From Thermodesulfobacteriota bacterium (lineage in GTDB: Bacteria > Desulfobacterota_D > UBA1144 > Nemesobacterales > CSP1-2): a DNA stretch of 64,000 nt. The first letter of the stretch is position 1; each line of letters begins with the position of its first letter. Below, in pieces: positions 8,322 through 18,682 of this stretch. The stretch lies in NCBI GenBank assembly GCA_035559815.1, contig DATMAT010000037.1:33736-97735 (forward strand). The letters are read 5' to 3'. Under the pieces are notes generated by a model. That model was given only the letters and a program-made list of their open reading frames with translations. It had not been told where the DNA came from and searched no databases. The position numbers and the translations under genes are program-made.

Positions 8322-10076
8322 ATGAAAAATTTGTCCTATGAGTCTGTTATTAAAGAGATAAAGAGAAGGGTGAGTATCGTTAGCCTGATAGAGGCTTATT
8401 TATCTCTTAAGAGGTCAGGGAAAAACTTTGTGGGAATCTGTCCGTTCCATGACGATAAAAATCCATCGCTCCACGTCAGCGAGGAAAAGGGCTTATTCCA
8501 TTGTTTTTCTTGTGGCGCGGGAGGAGACATCTTCGGGTTTATGATGCGGTACAACAATATTAGTTTTCCAGAAGCGATAGCCGAACTGGCCGAGCGCGCG
8601 GATGTCCCGTTGGAGAGACAGTACCGGTCGCCGGCACGAGAAAAATCCAGAGCCGACGCCTTATTCCGCATCAACAGCTTAATCTGCAAGTTTTATCACA
8701 AAGCCCTGCTGGAAAGCCAAGAGGGCAAAGAGGCTTTGAACTACTTATCTGCAAGAGGAATATCCCTGGAGACGGTGAAGGAATTCAATCTCGGATATGC
8801 CCCGAGCAGTTGGGATACCCTGACCAGAATATTGGCTGCAAAGAACATCCCGCTCAGTATGGCCGAGGAAATCGGCCTGGTTATCAAGAGACAAAACAAA
8901 GACGGCTGCTACGACCGGTTCAGGGGGAGAATAATTTTCCCGATAAAGGATGTAGACGGCAAAGTGGTCGGCTTTGGTGGAAGAACAGTCAGCGGGGAAG
9001 AGCCTAAATATATGAACTCTCCAGAGTCAGAAATCTATCATAAAAAAAGCATATTGTACGGACTCGACCGGTCTAGAGATTATATAAGAAGAGAAAAGCA
9101 TGCCGTCGTGGTAGAAGGCTACATGGATTTTCTCTCCCTTTTTCGTGCCGGGATAAGAAATGCTGTCGCCACATTGGGCACCTCTTTAACCCGAGAGCAT
9201 GCCATAATTCTCAGACGCTATACGGACAAGGTGATTGTTGTTTTTGACGGAGACGAGGCTGGCAAAAAAGCGGCACTCCGGGTACTCGACGTCTTTCTTC
9301 CCGAAGGCCTGAAGCCGCTCATGGTTATTTTGCCCGAAGGGCATGACCCGGCATCTTTCATTTTCGAGGGCCGTCAGGATGAGTTTCAAAAATTACTACA
9401 CAGCGCCGCACCTATACTGGATTTCATGATAGAGAGATATATGAGAAGTTTCGAGGAACAAAAAACAAGCAGGAGTGCGGCCGTTAAAGAGATAGCCGAT
9501 GTTCTTTCAAAGATGAAAGATACAATCGAGAGGAGTTATTATATAAAGAAGACCGGGGAAAGTTTTGGGGTAAGAGAAGATGAACTCTTATCCTTACTTA
9601 AATTCGGGGATAAGCTAGAAGGCAGGATTAACGCCAAAAAGCCCGTTAACAATGACCAAAGACTCGTCCTCAAAACACTTCTCAAATTTCCCAAGCTTGT
9701 TGATTACATCCGTGAGGATGACCTGATCGACATCTTTCCGGAGAATGAGATAAAAGCCGTTTTAGAGCATATTATCTTGAATGGTTTCGATGATCTATCA
9801 TCTCTCCTATTCAAATTCAACGACAGTTCCGTCCAGGAGGCCATATCCGAGGTTGTTTTTCTCTCGGACGACGTGCCGGATGAAGCTACCGCTTGGAAGT
9901 TACTGAAAGATTGTATTCGAAAATTAAAATTAAAAAGAGTAGAGGAGAATTTAAGGGTGGTGAGAATTAAGATTGACCGGGCGATAGCGGAGAAAAATAA
10001 CCTCCTGGAGGAAAAGCTAATCAAGGAATACCGGGACCTTATTCAGAAGGAGAAAAACATAAGAGGGAGAGATTGA
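8322..10076 (+). CDS. dnaG: DNA primase
   Basis: Synthesises RNA primers for replication at the fork with DnaB. Length 584 residues, normal. A CHC2 zinc finger lies at about residues 40-65 ([10 protein letters not shown] ... [13 protein letters not shown]). The primase core contains FNLGYAP, GRIIFPI and YMNSPES. The TOPRIM metal site is seen as [16 protein letters not shown] and [18 protein letters not shown] helical C-terminal DnaB-interaction region completes the protein. The TGA stop shares its A with the rpoD ATG (TGATG), typical of coupled translation. Confidence 0.97.
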   Translation: MKNLSYESVIKEIKRRVSIVSLIEAYLSLKRSGKNFVGICPFHDDKNPSLHVSEEKGLFHCFSCGAGGDIFGFMMRYNNISFPEAIAELAERADVPLERQYRSPAREKSRADALFRINSLICKFYHKALLESQEGKEALNYLSARGISLETVKEFNLGYAPSSWDTLTRILAAKNIPLSMAEEIGLVIKRQNKDGCYDRFRGRIIFPIKDVDGKVVGFGGRTVSGEEPKYMNSPESEIYHKKSILYGLDRSRDYIRREKHAVVVEGYMDFLSLFRAGIRNAVATLGTSLTREHAIILRRYTDKVIVVFDGDEAGKKAALRVLDVFLPEGLKPLMVILPEGHDPASFIFEGRQDEFQKLLHSAAPILDFMIERYMRSFEEQKTSRSAAVKEIADVLSKMKDTIERSYYIKKTGESFGVREDELLSLLKFGDKLEGRINAKKPVNNDQRLVLKTLLKFPKLVDYIREDDLIDIFPENEIKAVLEHIILNGFDDLSSLLFKFNDSSVQEAISEVVFLSDDVPDEATAWKLLKDCIRKLKLKRVEENLRVVRIKIDRAIAEKNNLLEEKLIKEYRDLIQKEKNIRGRD

Positions 10077-11641
10077 TGAAAATCAAGAGAAAAAGCGATT
10101 ACCAAATGGAGAGCGAGGTAGAAGATAACCGGTCAGACCAGATCTTTACCGATTCCTTCGAGGATGGAGAAGCCGAAGATGATTTCTCGGAAGGAGCAAT
10201 TTATGAGGAAGATGTTTATGAACAAAACGACAAAGCGGAGGACACCCTGCCGGCCAACAGCGATTTTGCCTCGAACGGGCAGAGCCTCAGTGAATATGAT
10301 TTGATCAGGTCTTATCTACATGAAATAGCCGGGCACTCTCTCCTTACCAGGGAGGAAGAAATAGAAATAGCCAAGGAAATAGAGAGAGGAAAGAAAACTG
10401 TAGCTCGAGCCATACTCAGTTCCTCCTTGTTGCTCAGGGAAGTAATAAACCTTGGCGAGAAATTAAAAAAAGGGGCCTTGAGCGTAAGGGATATAACCAG
10501 TACCCTCGAAGATGAATCGGACGGCATGGGAGAGGAAGAAATACTCCTGGGAATAAAGCGATCCATACGTGAAATAAAAAAGCTCCATAAAGACAACAAA
10601 AGAGTGAGAAAAAACCTGGCTCAAACGCCCAAAAACCTCAGAAAACCTCTAAGACAGAGAATAAGAAAGAATAATGAAAAGATAATATCTTGCCTGGAGC
10701 AAATAAACCTGAGCAAAAATCAGATGGACAAAATTCTTTCCGTGGCCAGAAACTCCATAAAGTGCTCGGAAGAAGCACACCTAGATAATAGAGAAGCCAA
10801 AAGGCCGGTCAAAAGCACAACCAAAAAGAAATCCCGTAAAATCGCAGCTAAGAGTGGGGAAAGCATAATCAAACTCGGAAGAACCCTGGATAGAATCGAA
10901 CGTGGAGAAGAAAGTACCTACCGGGCAAGAAAGAGACTGATTGAATCCAACCTCCGGCTGGTCGTGAGCATAGCCAGAAGGTATATCAACCGGGGCCTCC
11001 CCTTCCTGGATTTGATTCAGGAGGGAAACATGGGGCTTATGCGCGCAGTGGACAAGTTCGAATACGACCGGGGATATAAATTCTCCACCTACGCTACCTG
11101 GTGGATAAGACAGGCCATAACTAGGTCCCTGGCCGACCAGTCCAGAATAATCAGAATTCCTGTCCACATGACCGAGACGATAAACAGGTTGATCAGAATA
11201 TCCCGACTTTTAGTGCAAGAGCTAGGGCGCGAGCCCTTCCCGGAAGAGATAGCAAAAAGGGTAGATATGCCCATCGACAAAGTTAGCCGGATTCTCCGGA
11301 TCGCCAAGGACCCCATATCGCTTGAAACCCCCATAGGGGATGAAGAAGACAGCAAGCTCATAGATTTTATCGAGGATATAAACACTACTTCGCCGCTTCA
11401 GGTCCTGGAGATGAAGGAGCTAAAACAGATTATCAGACAGGCTCTCTCTTCCGTACTCAACACCAGGGAGAAAAGCGTAGTCAAGCTTCGCTTCGGAATC
11501 GACGGCGAGAAAGAGCATACGCTCGAAGAGGTGGGCCAGGAGTTTCAGGTAACCAGGGAGAGGATTAGACAAATTGAAGTAAAGGCCATTAAAAAACTCA
11601 AGCGCGCTGGCCGAGGATATCCCATAAAGAGTTTTGTGTAG
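10076..11641 (+). CDS. rpoD: RNA polymerase primary sigma factor (sigma-70)
   Basis: Housekeeping sigma factor, 521 residues. An acidic, poorly conserved N-terminal tail stands in place of a clear region 1.1. Region 1.2 appears at about 75-105 ([17 protein letters not shown]). A basic non-conserved linker follows. Region 2 has [35 protein letters not shown] and [17 protein letters not shown]. Region 3 begins [14 protein letters not shown]. Region 4.2 is an HTH ([20 protein letters not shown]). The ATG at 10076 is chosen over the TTG one codon earlier because it gives a TGATG overlap with dnaG behind an AGAGGGAGA site. Confidence 0.97.
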   Translation: MKIKRKSDYQMESEVEDNRSDQIFTDSFEDGEAEDDFSEGAIYEEDVYEQNDKAEDTLPANSDFASNGQSLSEYDLIRSYLHEIAGHSLLTREEEIEIAKEIERGKKTVARAILSSSLLLREVINLGEKLKKGALSVRDITSTLEDESDGMGEEEILLGIKRSIREIKKLHKDNKRVRKNLAQTPKNLRKPLRQRIRKNNEKIISCLEQINLSKNQMDKILSVARNSIKCSEEAHLDNREAKRPVKSTTKKKSRKIAAKSGESIIKLGRTLDRIERGEESTYRARKRLIESNLRLVVSIARRYINRGLPFLDLIQEGNMGLMRAVDKFEYDRGYKFSTYATWWIRQAITRSLADQSRIIRIPVHMTETINRLIRISRLLVQELGREPFPEEIAKRVDMPIDKVSRILRIAKDPISLETPIGDEEDSKLIDFIEDINTTSPLQVLEMKELKQIIRQALSSVLNTREKSVVKLRFGIDGEKEHTLEEVGQEFQVTRERIRQIEVKAIKKLKRAGRGYPIKSFV

Positions 11642-11659
11642 ATAAGAACTTGAAGATTT

Positions 11660-12526
11660 CTAGAGCTTCTCTCTCTTCCTCAATTCTTCCGATTCCTCGA
11701 AATAAACTAGGGTGGAATCTATAGTCTTATGACGGAGCATCTGCTTAACCTCTGTAACCGCGGCTCCGCCTTCTATAGCTAGGAGCGCCGCCGTATGTCT
11801 CAAGCTGTATGGCGTTATTCCTTTCCTCTTTATCCCGGCCAGCTTGAGATGATGATTCACCCGTTCCCTGATCGCTCGCGTGGTTATCCTTCCACCTTTT
11901 GCCCGGTTTCCCACTCCCCAGAAGAGCGGTTCGTCTTCGCTAACTTTCCCCCTCGATTCAAGGTATTTCTCCAGCGCCTCCTGTGCCGGCGGGGTCAGAA
12001 TTACGTATTCATCCTTCTTATCCTTACTTTTACCCTGAACGAAGATAACCTGTTTTCCGCCCTTCACCTTTATATCAACCACATTTGCCCTTACGATTTC
12101 TATCTCACTCAAGCCGCACCGAACCATGAGGTTTATCATCGCCCAGTCCCTAAGCCCGACCGGTGATGATATATCAATCGCCGAAAGCAGGTTTTCCACC
12201 TCATCTTTTGTCAACGGCTCTCTCAGGTGTCTTTGAGGCCTACCGCTTCCTCTGATTCTCTTTGCCGGATTTTCGGTAACCAAGTCAATCGATATTAAAT
12301 AATCATAAAACCTTCTCACCGACGTAAGATATGTGGAAAGGGAAGTAGAGGAGAGGTTTTTTGAGACTAAATAATCCCTATAACGCTGAATATCATGCGA
12401 AGTAAGCCCTAGAGGACTATTGCCTCCGAGCCACTTGGCAAATTCACGGAGGGCCTTCAAATAAGTCTCCTTCGTGGTTTCTCTTCTATCAAGTGCCTGC
12501 ACAAAGCTATTTATAAGCTCTTCCAT
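11660..12526 (-). CDS. Tyrosine recombinase, XerC/XerD type
   Basis: Site-specific recombinase of 288 residues, probably resolving chromosome dimers at dif. The N-terminal SAM-like core-binding domain covers about 1-85. The catalytic domain has the first Arg in LMVRCGLSEIEI, the Lys in the beta-hairpin GKSKDKKDEY, the RHxxA box in YSLRHTAALLAIEGG, a second His in MLRHKTIDST and the nucleophile Tyr in LVYFEES. Convergent with rpoD across an 18-bp gap. No att repeats or cargo genes are seen, so a housekeeping role fits better than a mobile-element role. Confidence 0.9.
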   Translation of the reverse strand: MEELINSFVQALDRRETTKETYLKALREFAKWLGGNSPLGLTSHDIQRYRDYLVSKNLSSTSLSTYLTSVRRFYDYLISIDLVTENPAKRIRGSGRPQRHLREPLTKDEVENLLSAIDISSPVGLRDWAMINLMVRCGLSEIEIVRANVVDIKVKGGKQVIFVQGKSKDKKDEYVILTPPAQEALEKYLESRGKVSEDEPLFWGVGNRAKGGRITTRAIRERVNHHLKLAGIKRKGITPYSLRHTAALLAIEGGAAVTEVKQMLRHKTIDSTLVYFEESEELRKREKL

Positions 12527-12577
12527 GCAAGTACATTAAAGCATCATTAATTTCGGATTTCAACTGCCTTAATGACC

Positions 12578-12605
12578 TTGACATCTCCGTTTAATCGGTT
12601 ATCTT
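12578..12605 (+). promoter_or_regulatory. Sigma-70 promoter of the 5S rRNA gene
   Basis: TTGACA (12578-12583) and TATCTT (12600-12605) are separated by 16 bp. Transcription from it would begin within a few bases of the 5S 5' end at about 12614. The position and near-consensus -35 box make this the likely 5S promoter. Confidence 0.65.
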
Positions 12606-12613
12606 GTTTTTCC

Positions 12614-12737
12614 GAATCTGGGTGGCTTTGCTGAAGAGGAAACACCCGGTCCCATTCCGAACCCGGAAGTTAAGCTCTTCAAGGCCCATGATACTACTCC
12701 CGTACGGGGGTGGGAAAGTAGGTAGCTGCCCTGATTC
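12614..12737 (+). rRNA. rrf: 5S ribosomal RNA, solitary
   Basis: Structural RNA of the large ribosomal subunit. Conserved tracts GGAAACACCCGGTCCCATTC, CGAACCCGGAAGTTAAGC and GGGTGGGAAAGTAGGT are present. The termini pair as GAATCTGGG with CCCTGATTC (one T-T mismatch), which sets the ends to within a few bases. The terminal stem is followed by CATCTTTTTATTT, which can serve as terminator. No 16S or 23S gene is nearby: a recombinase gene lies upstream on the other strand and purN lies downstream. A near-consensus promoter directly upstream supports independent transcription. Confidence 0.95.
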
Positions 12738-12825
12738 ATCTTTTTATTTCTGGACATACCATACTTAACTATCCTTGCTTGCTATAAGATACCTCTCAGA
12801 TACTAAGCAATATCGGCTTTAGAAT

Positions 12826-12886
12826 CACAAATTCTAAATTGCAAATCTCAAACAGTATCCAATTTCTAAATACTAAATTGAAGATG
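12826..12886. repeat. AT-rich degenerate intergenic repeat (copy 1)
   Basis: The spacer between 5S and purN contains CACAAATTCTAAATTGCAAA followed by related CAATTTCTAAATACTAAATT. It is one of four similar low-complexity tracts in this window built from AAATTC/GAAATT/AAATCC words. The rest of the 287-bp spacer (12738-13024) shows no gene. Confidence 0.45.
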
Positions 12887-13024
12887 TTTTCTATCCGATA
12901 ATTGAAATTCGTCGGCCACTTTGCTATTTGGAGCTTGACCATTGATATTTGTTTATCTGTTGATAAATATCCATTATAATCTAAATACTGCTGTTATCCT
13001 ATTGTCCTCAGGAATTAAAATAAT

Positions 13025-13630
13025 ATGGATAAAAAAACTCGACTAGCCGTTTTCGTATCCGGGAGCGGAACAAACCTCCAGGCTATCATCGATGCCCGAA
13101 TCGAATCTATAGAAATTGCTGTAGTATTAAGCAATAACCCCGGCGCTTATGCCCTGGAGAGGGCAAAAAAACACAAGATCCCGACGGAAGTGGTGGATCA
13201 CAGACAATTTTCCTCTAGGGAAGAATTCGAGAAAGAACTCATTAAAAGGCTTGAGCCGTACAGGATAGACCTCGTTGCCTTAGCCGGTTTTATGAGGATA
13301 CTCTCTCCGCTTTTCGTAAGGGCTTACAAAAACAGAATAATGAACCTCCACCCGGCCCTATTGCCGTCATTTCCTGGCACTCGTGCAGCAAAGCAGGCAC
13401 TTGATTACGGGGTGAAATTCACCGGATGTACGGTGCATTTCGTGGATGAGGGGGTGGATACCGGTCCGATCATATTACAAGCGGTAGTTCCTATTCATGA
13501 TACAGACACGGAAGAAAGTCTTCTCGACAGAATACATCTAGAGGAACACCGGATATATCCCGAGGCAATAAGGCTTTTTGCCGAAGGCAAGTTAAGGGTC
13601 GAGGGAAGAAGGGTATTTATAAGAGATTAG
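13025..13630 (+). CDS. purN: Phosphoribosylglycinamide formyltransferase (GART)
   Basis: Transfers the formyl group of 10-formyl-THF to GAR in purine synthesis, in the cytoplasm. At 201 residues it is typical. The phosphate-binding loop VSGSGTNLQAII is at residues 11-22. The catalytic Asn/His are in MNLHPALLPSFPG, and the Asp is in VDEGVDTGPIILQ. It stands alone on the plus strand between the 5S gene and a DUF2007 gene, without purM beside it. Confidence 0.96.
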   Translation: MDKKTRLAVFVSGSGTNLQAIIDARIESIEIAVVLSNNPGAYALERAKKHKIPTEVVDHRQFSSREEFEKELIKRLEPYRIDLVALAGFMRILSPLFVRAYKNRIMNLHPALLPSFPGTRAAKQALDYGVKFTGCTVHFVDEGVDTGPIILQAVVPIHDTDTEESLLDRIHLEEHRIYPEAIRLFAEGKLRVEGRRVFIRD

Positions 13631-13754
13631 CTCCCGGCATCGTTTCTTCCATTCAAGATATGTGCATAGAATCTGGCCATGTGCCTCCTGTTTCCGGAAA
13701 AAAGATTGCCCATGGCAGTGGGATTACTTTTGAGCAGAAATTAAAAGACTCAAG

Positions 13755-13991
13755 ATGAACTTTCCAACAGAGAATAAAAGACTGTTTATCGAAGTTCGGA
13801 GGACTCAAGACCTAGCCATTGCCGGTCTAATTAAAGAAGTTTTAGAAGACAATGGAATAGTATGCTACCTCGAGAACTATTCCCTTGCCCGCATTTATCC
13901 TTCCCTAGTCTCTCCGATAAAAGTTATGGTTTATATCGAGGATGTGGAAAAAGCCAAGGAACTTCTGAGTCTATACTTCAGGGAAGACTAA
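13755..13991 (+). CDS. DUF2007-type putative signal-transducing protein
   Basis: A 78-residue protein of the DUF2007 type, small soluble ferredoxin-like-fold proteins of unknown function. The family pattern is visible: FIEVRRTQDLAIAGLIKEVL, then DNGIVCYLEN, and the closing VMVYIEDVEKAKELLSLYF. There is no signal peptide or membrane segment. It lies 124 bp after purN on the same strand and may be read independently. Confidence 0.75.
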   Translation: MNFPTENKRLFIEVRRTQDLAIAGLIKEVLEDNGIVCYLENYSLARIYPSLVSPIKVMVYIEDVEKAKELLSLYFRED

Positions 13992-14107
13992 TAAATTTGC
14001 TACACATAGAGTCAAACATACAAGTAGGAACACACTGCAGCATGCCCCCCTACTTAGAAAGATTTTATTAGCGGATTAGGGTTTTCCTGTTAAAACGGAT
14101 AGGAAGG

Positions 14108-15127
14108 TTAGAGTTCCCTTCCTACTGCTTTAGCCACCGGCTTAGCCTTTTCCATGAGATCGGCAAACTTAGAAGGCTTGAGTGACTGTCCGCCGTCGCT
14201 TACGGCAATTTCCGGCTTATAATGAACTTCTATTATTAGACCATCTGCCCCGGCCGCAATGGCCGCAAGGGACATAGGAGTGACATACTGCCAATATCCC
14301 GTGCCGTGGCTGGGGTCAGCTACGATGGGAAGATGGGTCTTCTCCTTGAGCACCGGGACGGCATTCAGGTCAAATGTGTTCCTGGTTGCGGTTTCAAAGG
14401 TTCTAATTCCCCTCTCGCATAAAACAACGTTGTGGTTGCCCTCCGAAAGAATATATTCAGCCGCCATGAGGAACTCATTTATGGTCGTGGACATGCCCCT
14501 CTTAAGAAGTACAGGCTTATTGCATCGCCCCACCCGCCTCAAGAGGGCGTAGTTTTGGGCATTACGGGCACCGATTTGAAGCATGTCCGAGTATTCCGCT
14601 ACCAGCTCCAAATCCTCGGTATCCAGAATCTCCGTCACTATAGGTAGTTGGGTCACCTGTCTGGCCTTGGCTAAAAGCTTTAATCCATCTTCACCAAGCC
14701 CCTGGAAGGTATAGGGAGAAGTTCTAGGTTTATAAGCTCCCCCTCTTAAAATGTCTGCTCCGGCCTTCTTTACCGCAACGGCGGTCTCGATAATCTGGCC
14801 TTCGTCTTCCACAGAGCAAGGCCCGGCTATAATAGCTATCTTATTACTCCCTATCTCTACATTCCCGACCTTTACCACCGTGTTTTGCGGTTTAAACTCA
14901 CGGCTTGCCAGTTTATAAGGCTGTAAAATCGGGACAACCTTTTCCACCCCCTCCAGTATGCTGATTGATTCAAGATGATGCGGTTTTCCCCGCTCGTCCC
15001 CCACCACCCCTATCACCGTTCTCAGGACACCTTGAATGATATGGGGTTTATATCCAAAATCCTTTATGGTGGACAGCACCTTGTCAATTTGCTCCTGGCT
15101 TGCATCACTCTTCATCACTACAATCAT
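14108..15127 (-). CDS. aroF: 3-deoxy-7-phosphoheptulonate (DAHP) synthase
   Basis: First enzyme of the shikimate pathway, condensing PEP and erythrose 4-phosphate. Length 339. An N-terminal ferredoxin-like regulatory domain (residues 1-70) precedes the TIM barrel, the architecture of the type I-beta, Thermotoga-like subgroup. Barrel motifs are [60 protein letters not shown] and VADPSHGTG. The metal ligands Cys, His and Glu are retained. aroB lies 1.8 kb further along on the same strand. Confidence 0.93.
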   Translation of the reverse strand: MIVVMKSDASQEQIDKVLSTIKDFGYKPHIIQGVLRTVIGVVGDERGKPHHLESISILEGVEKVVPILQPYKLASREFKPQNTVVKVGNVEIGSNKIAIIAGPCSVEDEGQIIETAVAVKKAGADILRGGAYKPRTSPYTFQGLGEDGLKLLAKARQVTQLPIVTEILDTEDLELVAEYSDMLQIGARNAQNYALLRRVGRCNKPVLLKRGMSTTINEFLMAAEYILSEGNHNVVLCERGIRTFETATRNTFDLNAVPVLKEKTHLPIVADPSHGTGYWQYVTPMSLAAIAAGADGLIIEVHYKPEIAVSDGGQSLKPSKFADLMEKAKPVAKAVGREL

Positions 15128-15307
15128 TGTTGTTATCCCTCGTCGATTATAGCTTTAGCGTTTGTCGGGCAAAGGTGGATAATACATAGAAGCCGTTTTA
15201 TTGTCAACTGGGATAAGCCGGCTGGTCCGGGCGATTCAGGCGTTTGAGTATTTGAGACGATAGATGTATATTTATTAATAATTTCATAAAGTAAGAAGGA
15301 GGAGAAA

Positions 15308-15838
15308 ATGAGGAGAATAGGCTTATTTGTTATTATATTTACGATAGTTATCTCTTTTTCCTCGCTGAGATCGGCCTTTGGGCAAACAACCGGTGAAACA
15401 GAGCCTTCTCAGGGAACCGAGATCCCTCAATCGGCGCCTAATTACCCGATAATCGACAACGCAGGCATAGTTTATCCTCGGGAAGACCTAGACCCCTTTG
15501 GATATTCTACCCTGGGCGGGACCTCCGGCTTAGGAAACAGGGAAGACACCAGTACGCTCGGTACGGATACAAAACGAAAAAGCAACATTGAAGTTAATAA
15601 ACCTAGGGAACGAAAGAGCCTAGAAGAAGAGACAGGTGCAACTGAGGAACAAACGGAAACAGGTTTTACCGAATCCGAGACCGCGTCTGAGCTACAATCA
15701 ATTGGTTACACCTCACCGGCTAGAAAAGGCGGCCTCTACACCTGGAAAGACGAGAACGGAGTCGTACACGTGACCAATGATTTAGGGTCAGTCCCGCTCA
15801 AGTATCAGGACCAAGTAATAAAAGAATCGCAAGACTAA
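15308..15838 (+). CDS. Exported DUF4124-domain protein
   Basis: A 176-residue periplasmic protein with a signal peptide (residues 1-25, cleaved near SAFG|Q), a low-complexity Thr/Glu/Ser-rich middle (about 85-135) and a C-terminal DUF4124-like motif (KGGLYTWKDENGVVHVTNDL, about 137-156). The domain is common in short envelope proteins of unknown role. The AAGGAGGAG site directly before the ATG is strong. No operon partner is evident. Confidence 0.75.
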   Translation: MRRIGLFVIIFTIVISFSSLRSAFGQTTGETEPSQGTEIPQSAPNYPIIDNAGIVYPREDLDPFGYSTLGGTSGLGNREDTSTLGTDTKRKSNIEVNKPRERKSLEEETGATEEQTETGFTESETASELQSIGYTSPARKGGLYTWKDENGVVHVTNDLGSVPLKYQDQVIKESQD

Positions 15839-15900
15839 CGGACTGACTCTGTACGACTACCCTAGTATAAACAGATTCTGAGGGCATTATATTTAGTCGT

Positions 15901-16173
15901 CTATTCCTCCTTTTTAGTATTCTTAAGCCTCTTTATTCTTTCTTCCAGATTGTCCAATCTATTGGTCATCTTTTTCATCTGTTCTTCGATAGTGTTAAGA
16001 GAATCATTCAAAGCATCGGTTTTCTTGAGAAGGAGGTACCCTATTACCAATAACGGAATCATTATGAAAATAAAGTGAAACCAGTATCCGGCTCCGTGGG
16101 TCCCACCTGCACATCCATTAAGAAGAATCAACCCATTAGCCAGTAATAGAGATACTAACACGGAGAGCCTCAT
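15901..16173 (-). CDS. Small lipoprotein with coiled coil
   Basis: A 90-residue protein with a lipoprotein signal (lipobox LNGC, Cys21), a hydrophobic stretch at about 31-48 (HFIFIMIPLLVIGYLLL), and a charged C-terminal helix with heptad pattern (about 55-88). A strong AGAGGAGGTAA ribosome site overlaps the end of trmB, whose stop lies 6 bp upstream, so the two are likely coupled. No family is recognised. Confidence 0.65.
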   Translation of the reverse strand: MRLSVLVSLLLANGLILLNGCAGGTHGAGYWFHFIFIMIPLLVIGYLLLKKTDALNDSLNTIEEQMKKMTNRLDNLEERIKRLKNTKKEE

Positions 16174-16179
16174 CTTTTC

Positions 16180-16812
16180 TTACCTCCTCTGAAGGTTTTT
16201 CCCAATTTTCATAAACCTCAAATAGTAGATCTCTCTGCCTTCTGCTTTGAATTCAATCTCGTACTTGGTCATCGGCCGATTGGGCATCGCGCTCCGATAC
16301 CCCGGTAGGGGAAATTCATTCCTGAACAACTTCGTTTTCTCGAAGGTTTCTATGATATGAGAAATGTATTCCTGATGGTCGCTGGCTATTTCAACCAGTG
16401 CCTCGTTCTTCAATACCCTTGATAAGACTTCTAAAAAACCGGGATTTATAATCCGGTGCTTTTTATGCCGGTCCTTTGGCCATGGGTCGGGGAAATTTAT
16501 GTATACCGTGCTGAATGCAAGCGGAGTAAATATTTCCTCTAAAGCTATTTTTGCATCCATGAGCAAAAGTTTCACATTCTGTAGATTCTCTCTCTCCGCT
16601 CTTTTCGCCGCTTTTATAAGCCTCTTTCTTTTTATTTCTATTCCTATGAAATTCCAGTCTTCTTTTCTCCGGGCCATCTCCGTTATAAAACCTCCATCCC
16701 CAAAGCCGACCTCCAAGGCTAGTTCTTTTGGAGAACCAAAAACCTCGGATAAATCAAGGGGGAGATAATATTCTGTCACATCCAGGATGGGTGACGAAGT
16801 ATGCATAGCCAT
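16180..16812 (-). CDS. trmB: tRNA (guanine-N7-)-methyltransferase
   Basis: SAM-dependent enzyme making m7G46 in tRNA. At 210 residues it is of normal size. The SAM-binding motif LEVGFGDGGFI (about 34-44), the acidic motif FIGIEIKRKRLIKA and the TrmB signature YINFPDPWPKDRHKKHRIINP are clear. The C-terminal MTKYEIEFKAEG is also typical. It is followed by the small lipoprotein gene in the same transcript direction. Confidence 0.95.
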   Translation of the reverse strand: MAMHTSSPILDVTEYYLPLDLSEVFGSPKELALEVGFGDGGFITEMARRKEDWNFIGIEIKRKRLIKAAKRAERENLQNVKLLLMDAKIALEEIFTPLAFSTVYINFPDPWPKDRHKKHRIINPGFLEVLSRVLKNEALVEIASDHQEYISHIIETFEKTKLFRNEFPLPGYRSAMPNRPMTKYEIEFKAEGREIYYLRFMKIGKNLQRR

Positions 16813-16902
16813 TAGGTTCTCGATTTATACTAAAGCTACAAACGCTGGCTATATTTTGACTATTGATTGAGCTCAAAATCGTATAGGACTTAACTGATTT
16901 AT

Positions 16903-18006
16903 TCAGGATGGCGAAAGGATGCTCGATATTAATCCCTCTTCTACCTTTATCCCATAGCTACCATCTACTGCTGCCATCTCACCCAATTTGCCGGGAAGAA
17001 CCATCTCTATTTTGCCTCCTCTAGCCTTCTTATCCAGTTTCATCCTATCTATAATTAGGTTGATATCCAATGAATCAGGAATCTCCGTAGGCAGGCCCAC
17101 CCTTGCTAGCAAAAGAGACAGCCTGTCGAGCTCATTTCTTCTCCATAACCCCATCTCCATGGCTATCTTCCCCTCGGCTACCATGCCCATCGATATGGCC
17201 TTGCCGTGAGAAATTGTGTAATTAGACAGGTTTTCAATGGCATGTCCAATTGTATGCCCAAAATTTAGAATTTTTCTCAGGTTCGATTCCCTCTCGTCAA
17301 GCTCCACGATCTCGCCTTTTATTTGGCAGCCTCTTTTTATAATGTGGATAAGGACTTCGGTATCAAAAGAGAACACACCCTCGATACTATCCTCGAGGAA
17401 TTCAAAGAGTTTTACATCCCTGATCACACCGTATTTTATCGTCTCCGCCAGCCCCTCTCTTAGCTCCGTTTCCGGTAGCGTTCTTAGAGTTCGGATATCT
17501 ATATAAACTCGGAATGGCTGGTGAAAAGCACCGACCAGGTTTTTTCCAAAACTAGTATCAACACCAGTCTTGCCGCCGACAGAGCTGTCAACACAGGCAA
17601 CCAGGGTGGTCGGGGCTTGAATATATGGAATTCCCCGGTTGTAAGTGGCTGCGACAAAACCGGCTACATCCCCTACCACTCCCCCGCCGAGCGCGATTAT
17701 CGCCGAATCTCGGCCCATCTTTAGCTTTAGCATCCCGTCTTCGAGCGTAGCCTTAGTCTCTCTGTTTTTGTGTTCTTCGCCCGTCGGGAATGGAATGAGG
17801 TGGGTAACTAGTTCGGCGCGTCTAAACTGTTTCAGCAGTTCCTCTCCGTACAGAGAGGCAACCCGCGAGTCAGTTATAATGGCGTAGGAGTGAGCCAGCT
17901 CTTCCATCTTCAGGTCTGATGGAATTTGTCCCAGTATCCCTTCACCAATTATTATCTCATAGGACTTGTCTTCGACCTTTTTCAGGTTCACTTTTACTTT
18001 TTCCAT
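16903..18006 (-). CDS. aroB: 3-dehydroquinate synthase
   Basis: NAD- and Zn-dependent second enzyme of the shikimate pathway, 367 residues. The NAD site ALGGGVVGDVAGFVAATY, the substrate loop PTTLVACVDSSVGGKTGVD, KNLVGAFHQP and zinc-binding NFGHTIGHAIE are present. It shares the pathway with the DAHP synthase at 14.1-15.1 kb on the same strand, though trmB and the small lipoprotein lie between them. The start ATG is the first in a clean frame. Confidence 0.96.
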   Translation of the reverse strand: MEKVKVNLKKVEDKSYEIIIGEGILGQIPSDLKMEELAHSYAIITDSRVASLYGEELLKQFRRAELVTHLIPFPTGEEHKNRETKATLEDGMLKLKMGRDSAIIALGGGVVGDVAGFVAATYNRGIPYIQAPTTLVACVDSSVGGKTGVDTSFGKNLVGAFHQPFRVYIDIRTLRTLPETELREGLAETIKYGVIRDVKLFEFLEDSIEGVFSFDTEVLIHIIKRGCQIKGEIVELDERESNLRKILNFGHTIGHAIENLSNYTISHGKAISMGMVAEGKIAMEMGLWRRNELDRLSLLLARVGLPTEIPDSLDINLIIDRMKLDKKARGGKIEMVLPGKLGEMAAVDGSYGIKVEEGLISSILSPS

Positions 18007-18148
18007 CTTTTTAATACTGCCCTTGGAAACTATTTACCTATGGGCAAGCCAGGGTTTTGAATATCTTGCATCCCAGGGAAAATGAGAAAAGCAAAAATCA
18101 TTTTTAAAACCCCTTCCTGCTCTCCGTGGCCAGAGGCCGGCTAAATTC

Positions 18149-18670
18149 TCATATCGGAAATTCGAGCAAAGACCACACCGGATAAGGTTTTAATTTATTC
18201 CTTCCTTTAAGCTCGGTAAGCTCCACCAGAAACAAATAACCAACTATTTCTCCGCCCATCTTTCTCACCAGGTTTCCCACTGCGGCTGCGGTACCGCCGG
18301 TCGCCAGCAGGTCATCAACCAAAACCACTTTGCTCCCACCGGAAATAGCGTCCCGGTGAACTTCGAGCACGTCTTTTCCGTATTCCAAATCATACGAAAC
18401 GTTTATTGTTTCATATGGTAGTTTCCCCAGTTTCCTTACAATTACAAGGCCTGTACCCAGTTTGTACGATAGTGCCGAAGCGAATATAAAGCCCCTGGCC
18501 TCGACACCTACCAGATACTCCGCTCCGCTTGCCGCTATAATTTCAGCCATCTTATCTATGGCCCGCCGAAACGCTTTCGGGTCTTGAAGAAGGGGGGTTA
18601 TGTCATGAAATATTATCCCTTCCTTTGGGAAATCTGGTATGTCCCGGATATACTGCTTAAGCTCCTTCAT
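18149..18670 (-). CDS. apt: Adenine phosphoribosyltransferase
   Basis: Purine salvage enzyme converting adenine and PRPP to AMP, cytoplasmic, 173 residues. Typical motifs: RDIPDFPKEGIIFHDITPLL, VGVEARGFIFASALSYK and the PRPP loop VVLVDDLLATGGTAAA. It follows the LysM/M23 gene by 12 bp, suggesting cotranscription with the cell-wall gene upstream. Confidence 0.95.
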   Translation of the reverse strand: MKELKQYIRDIPDFPKEGIIFHDITPLLQDPKAFRRAIDKMAEIIAASGAEYLVGVEARGFIFASALSYKLGTGLVIVRKLGKLPYETINVSYDLEYGKDVLEVHRDAISGGSKVVLVDDLLATGGTAAAVGNLVRKMGGEIVGYLFLVELTELKGRNKLKPYPVWSLLEFPI

Positions 18671-18682
18671 GCTGTATTCTCC

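Noticed and set aside
11660..12526. Tyrosine recombinase as an integrase of a mobile element
   Set aside because: The length and motifs fit XerC/D, flanking genes are housekeeping, and no direct repeats or cargo genes were found.
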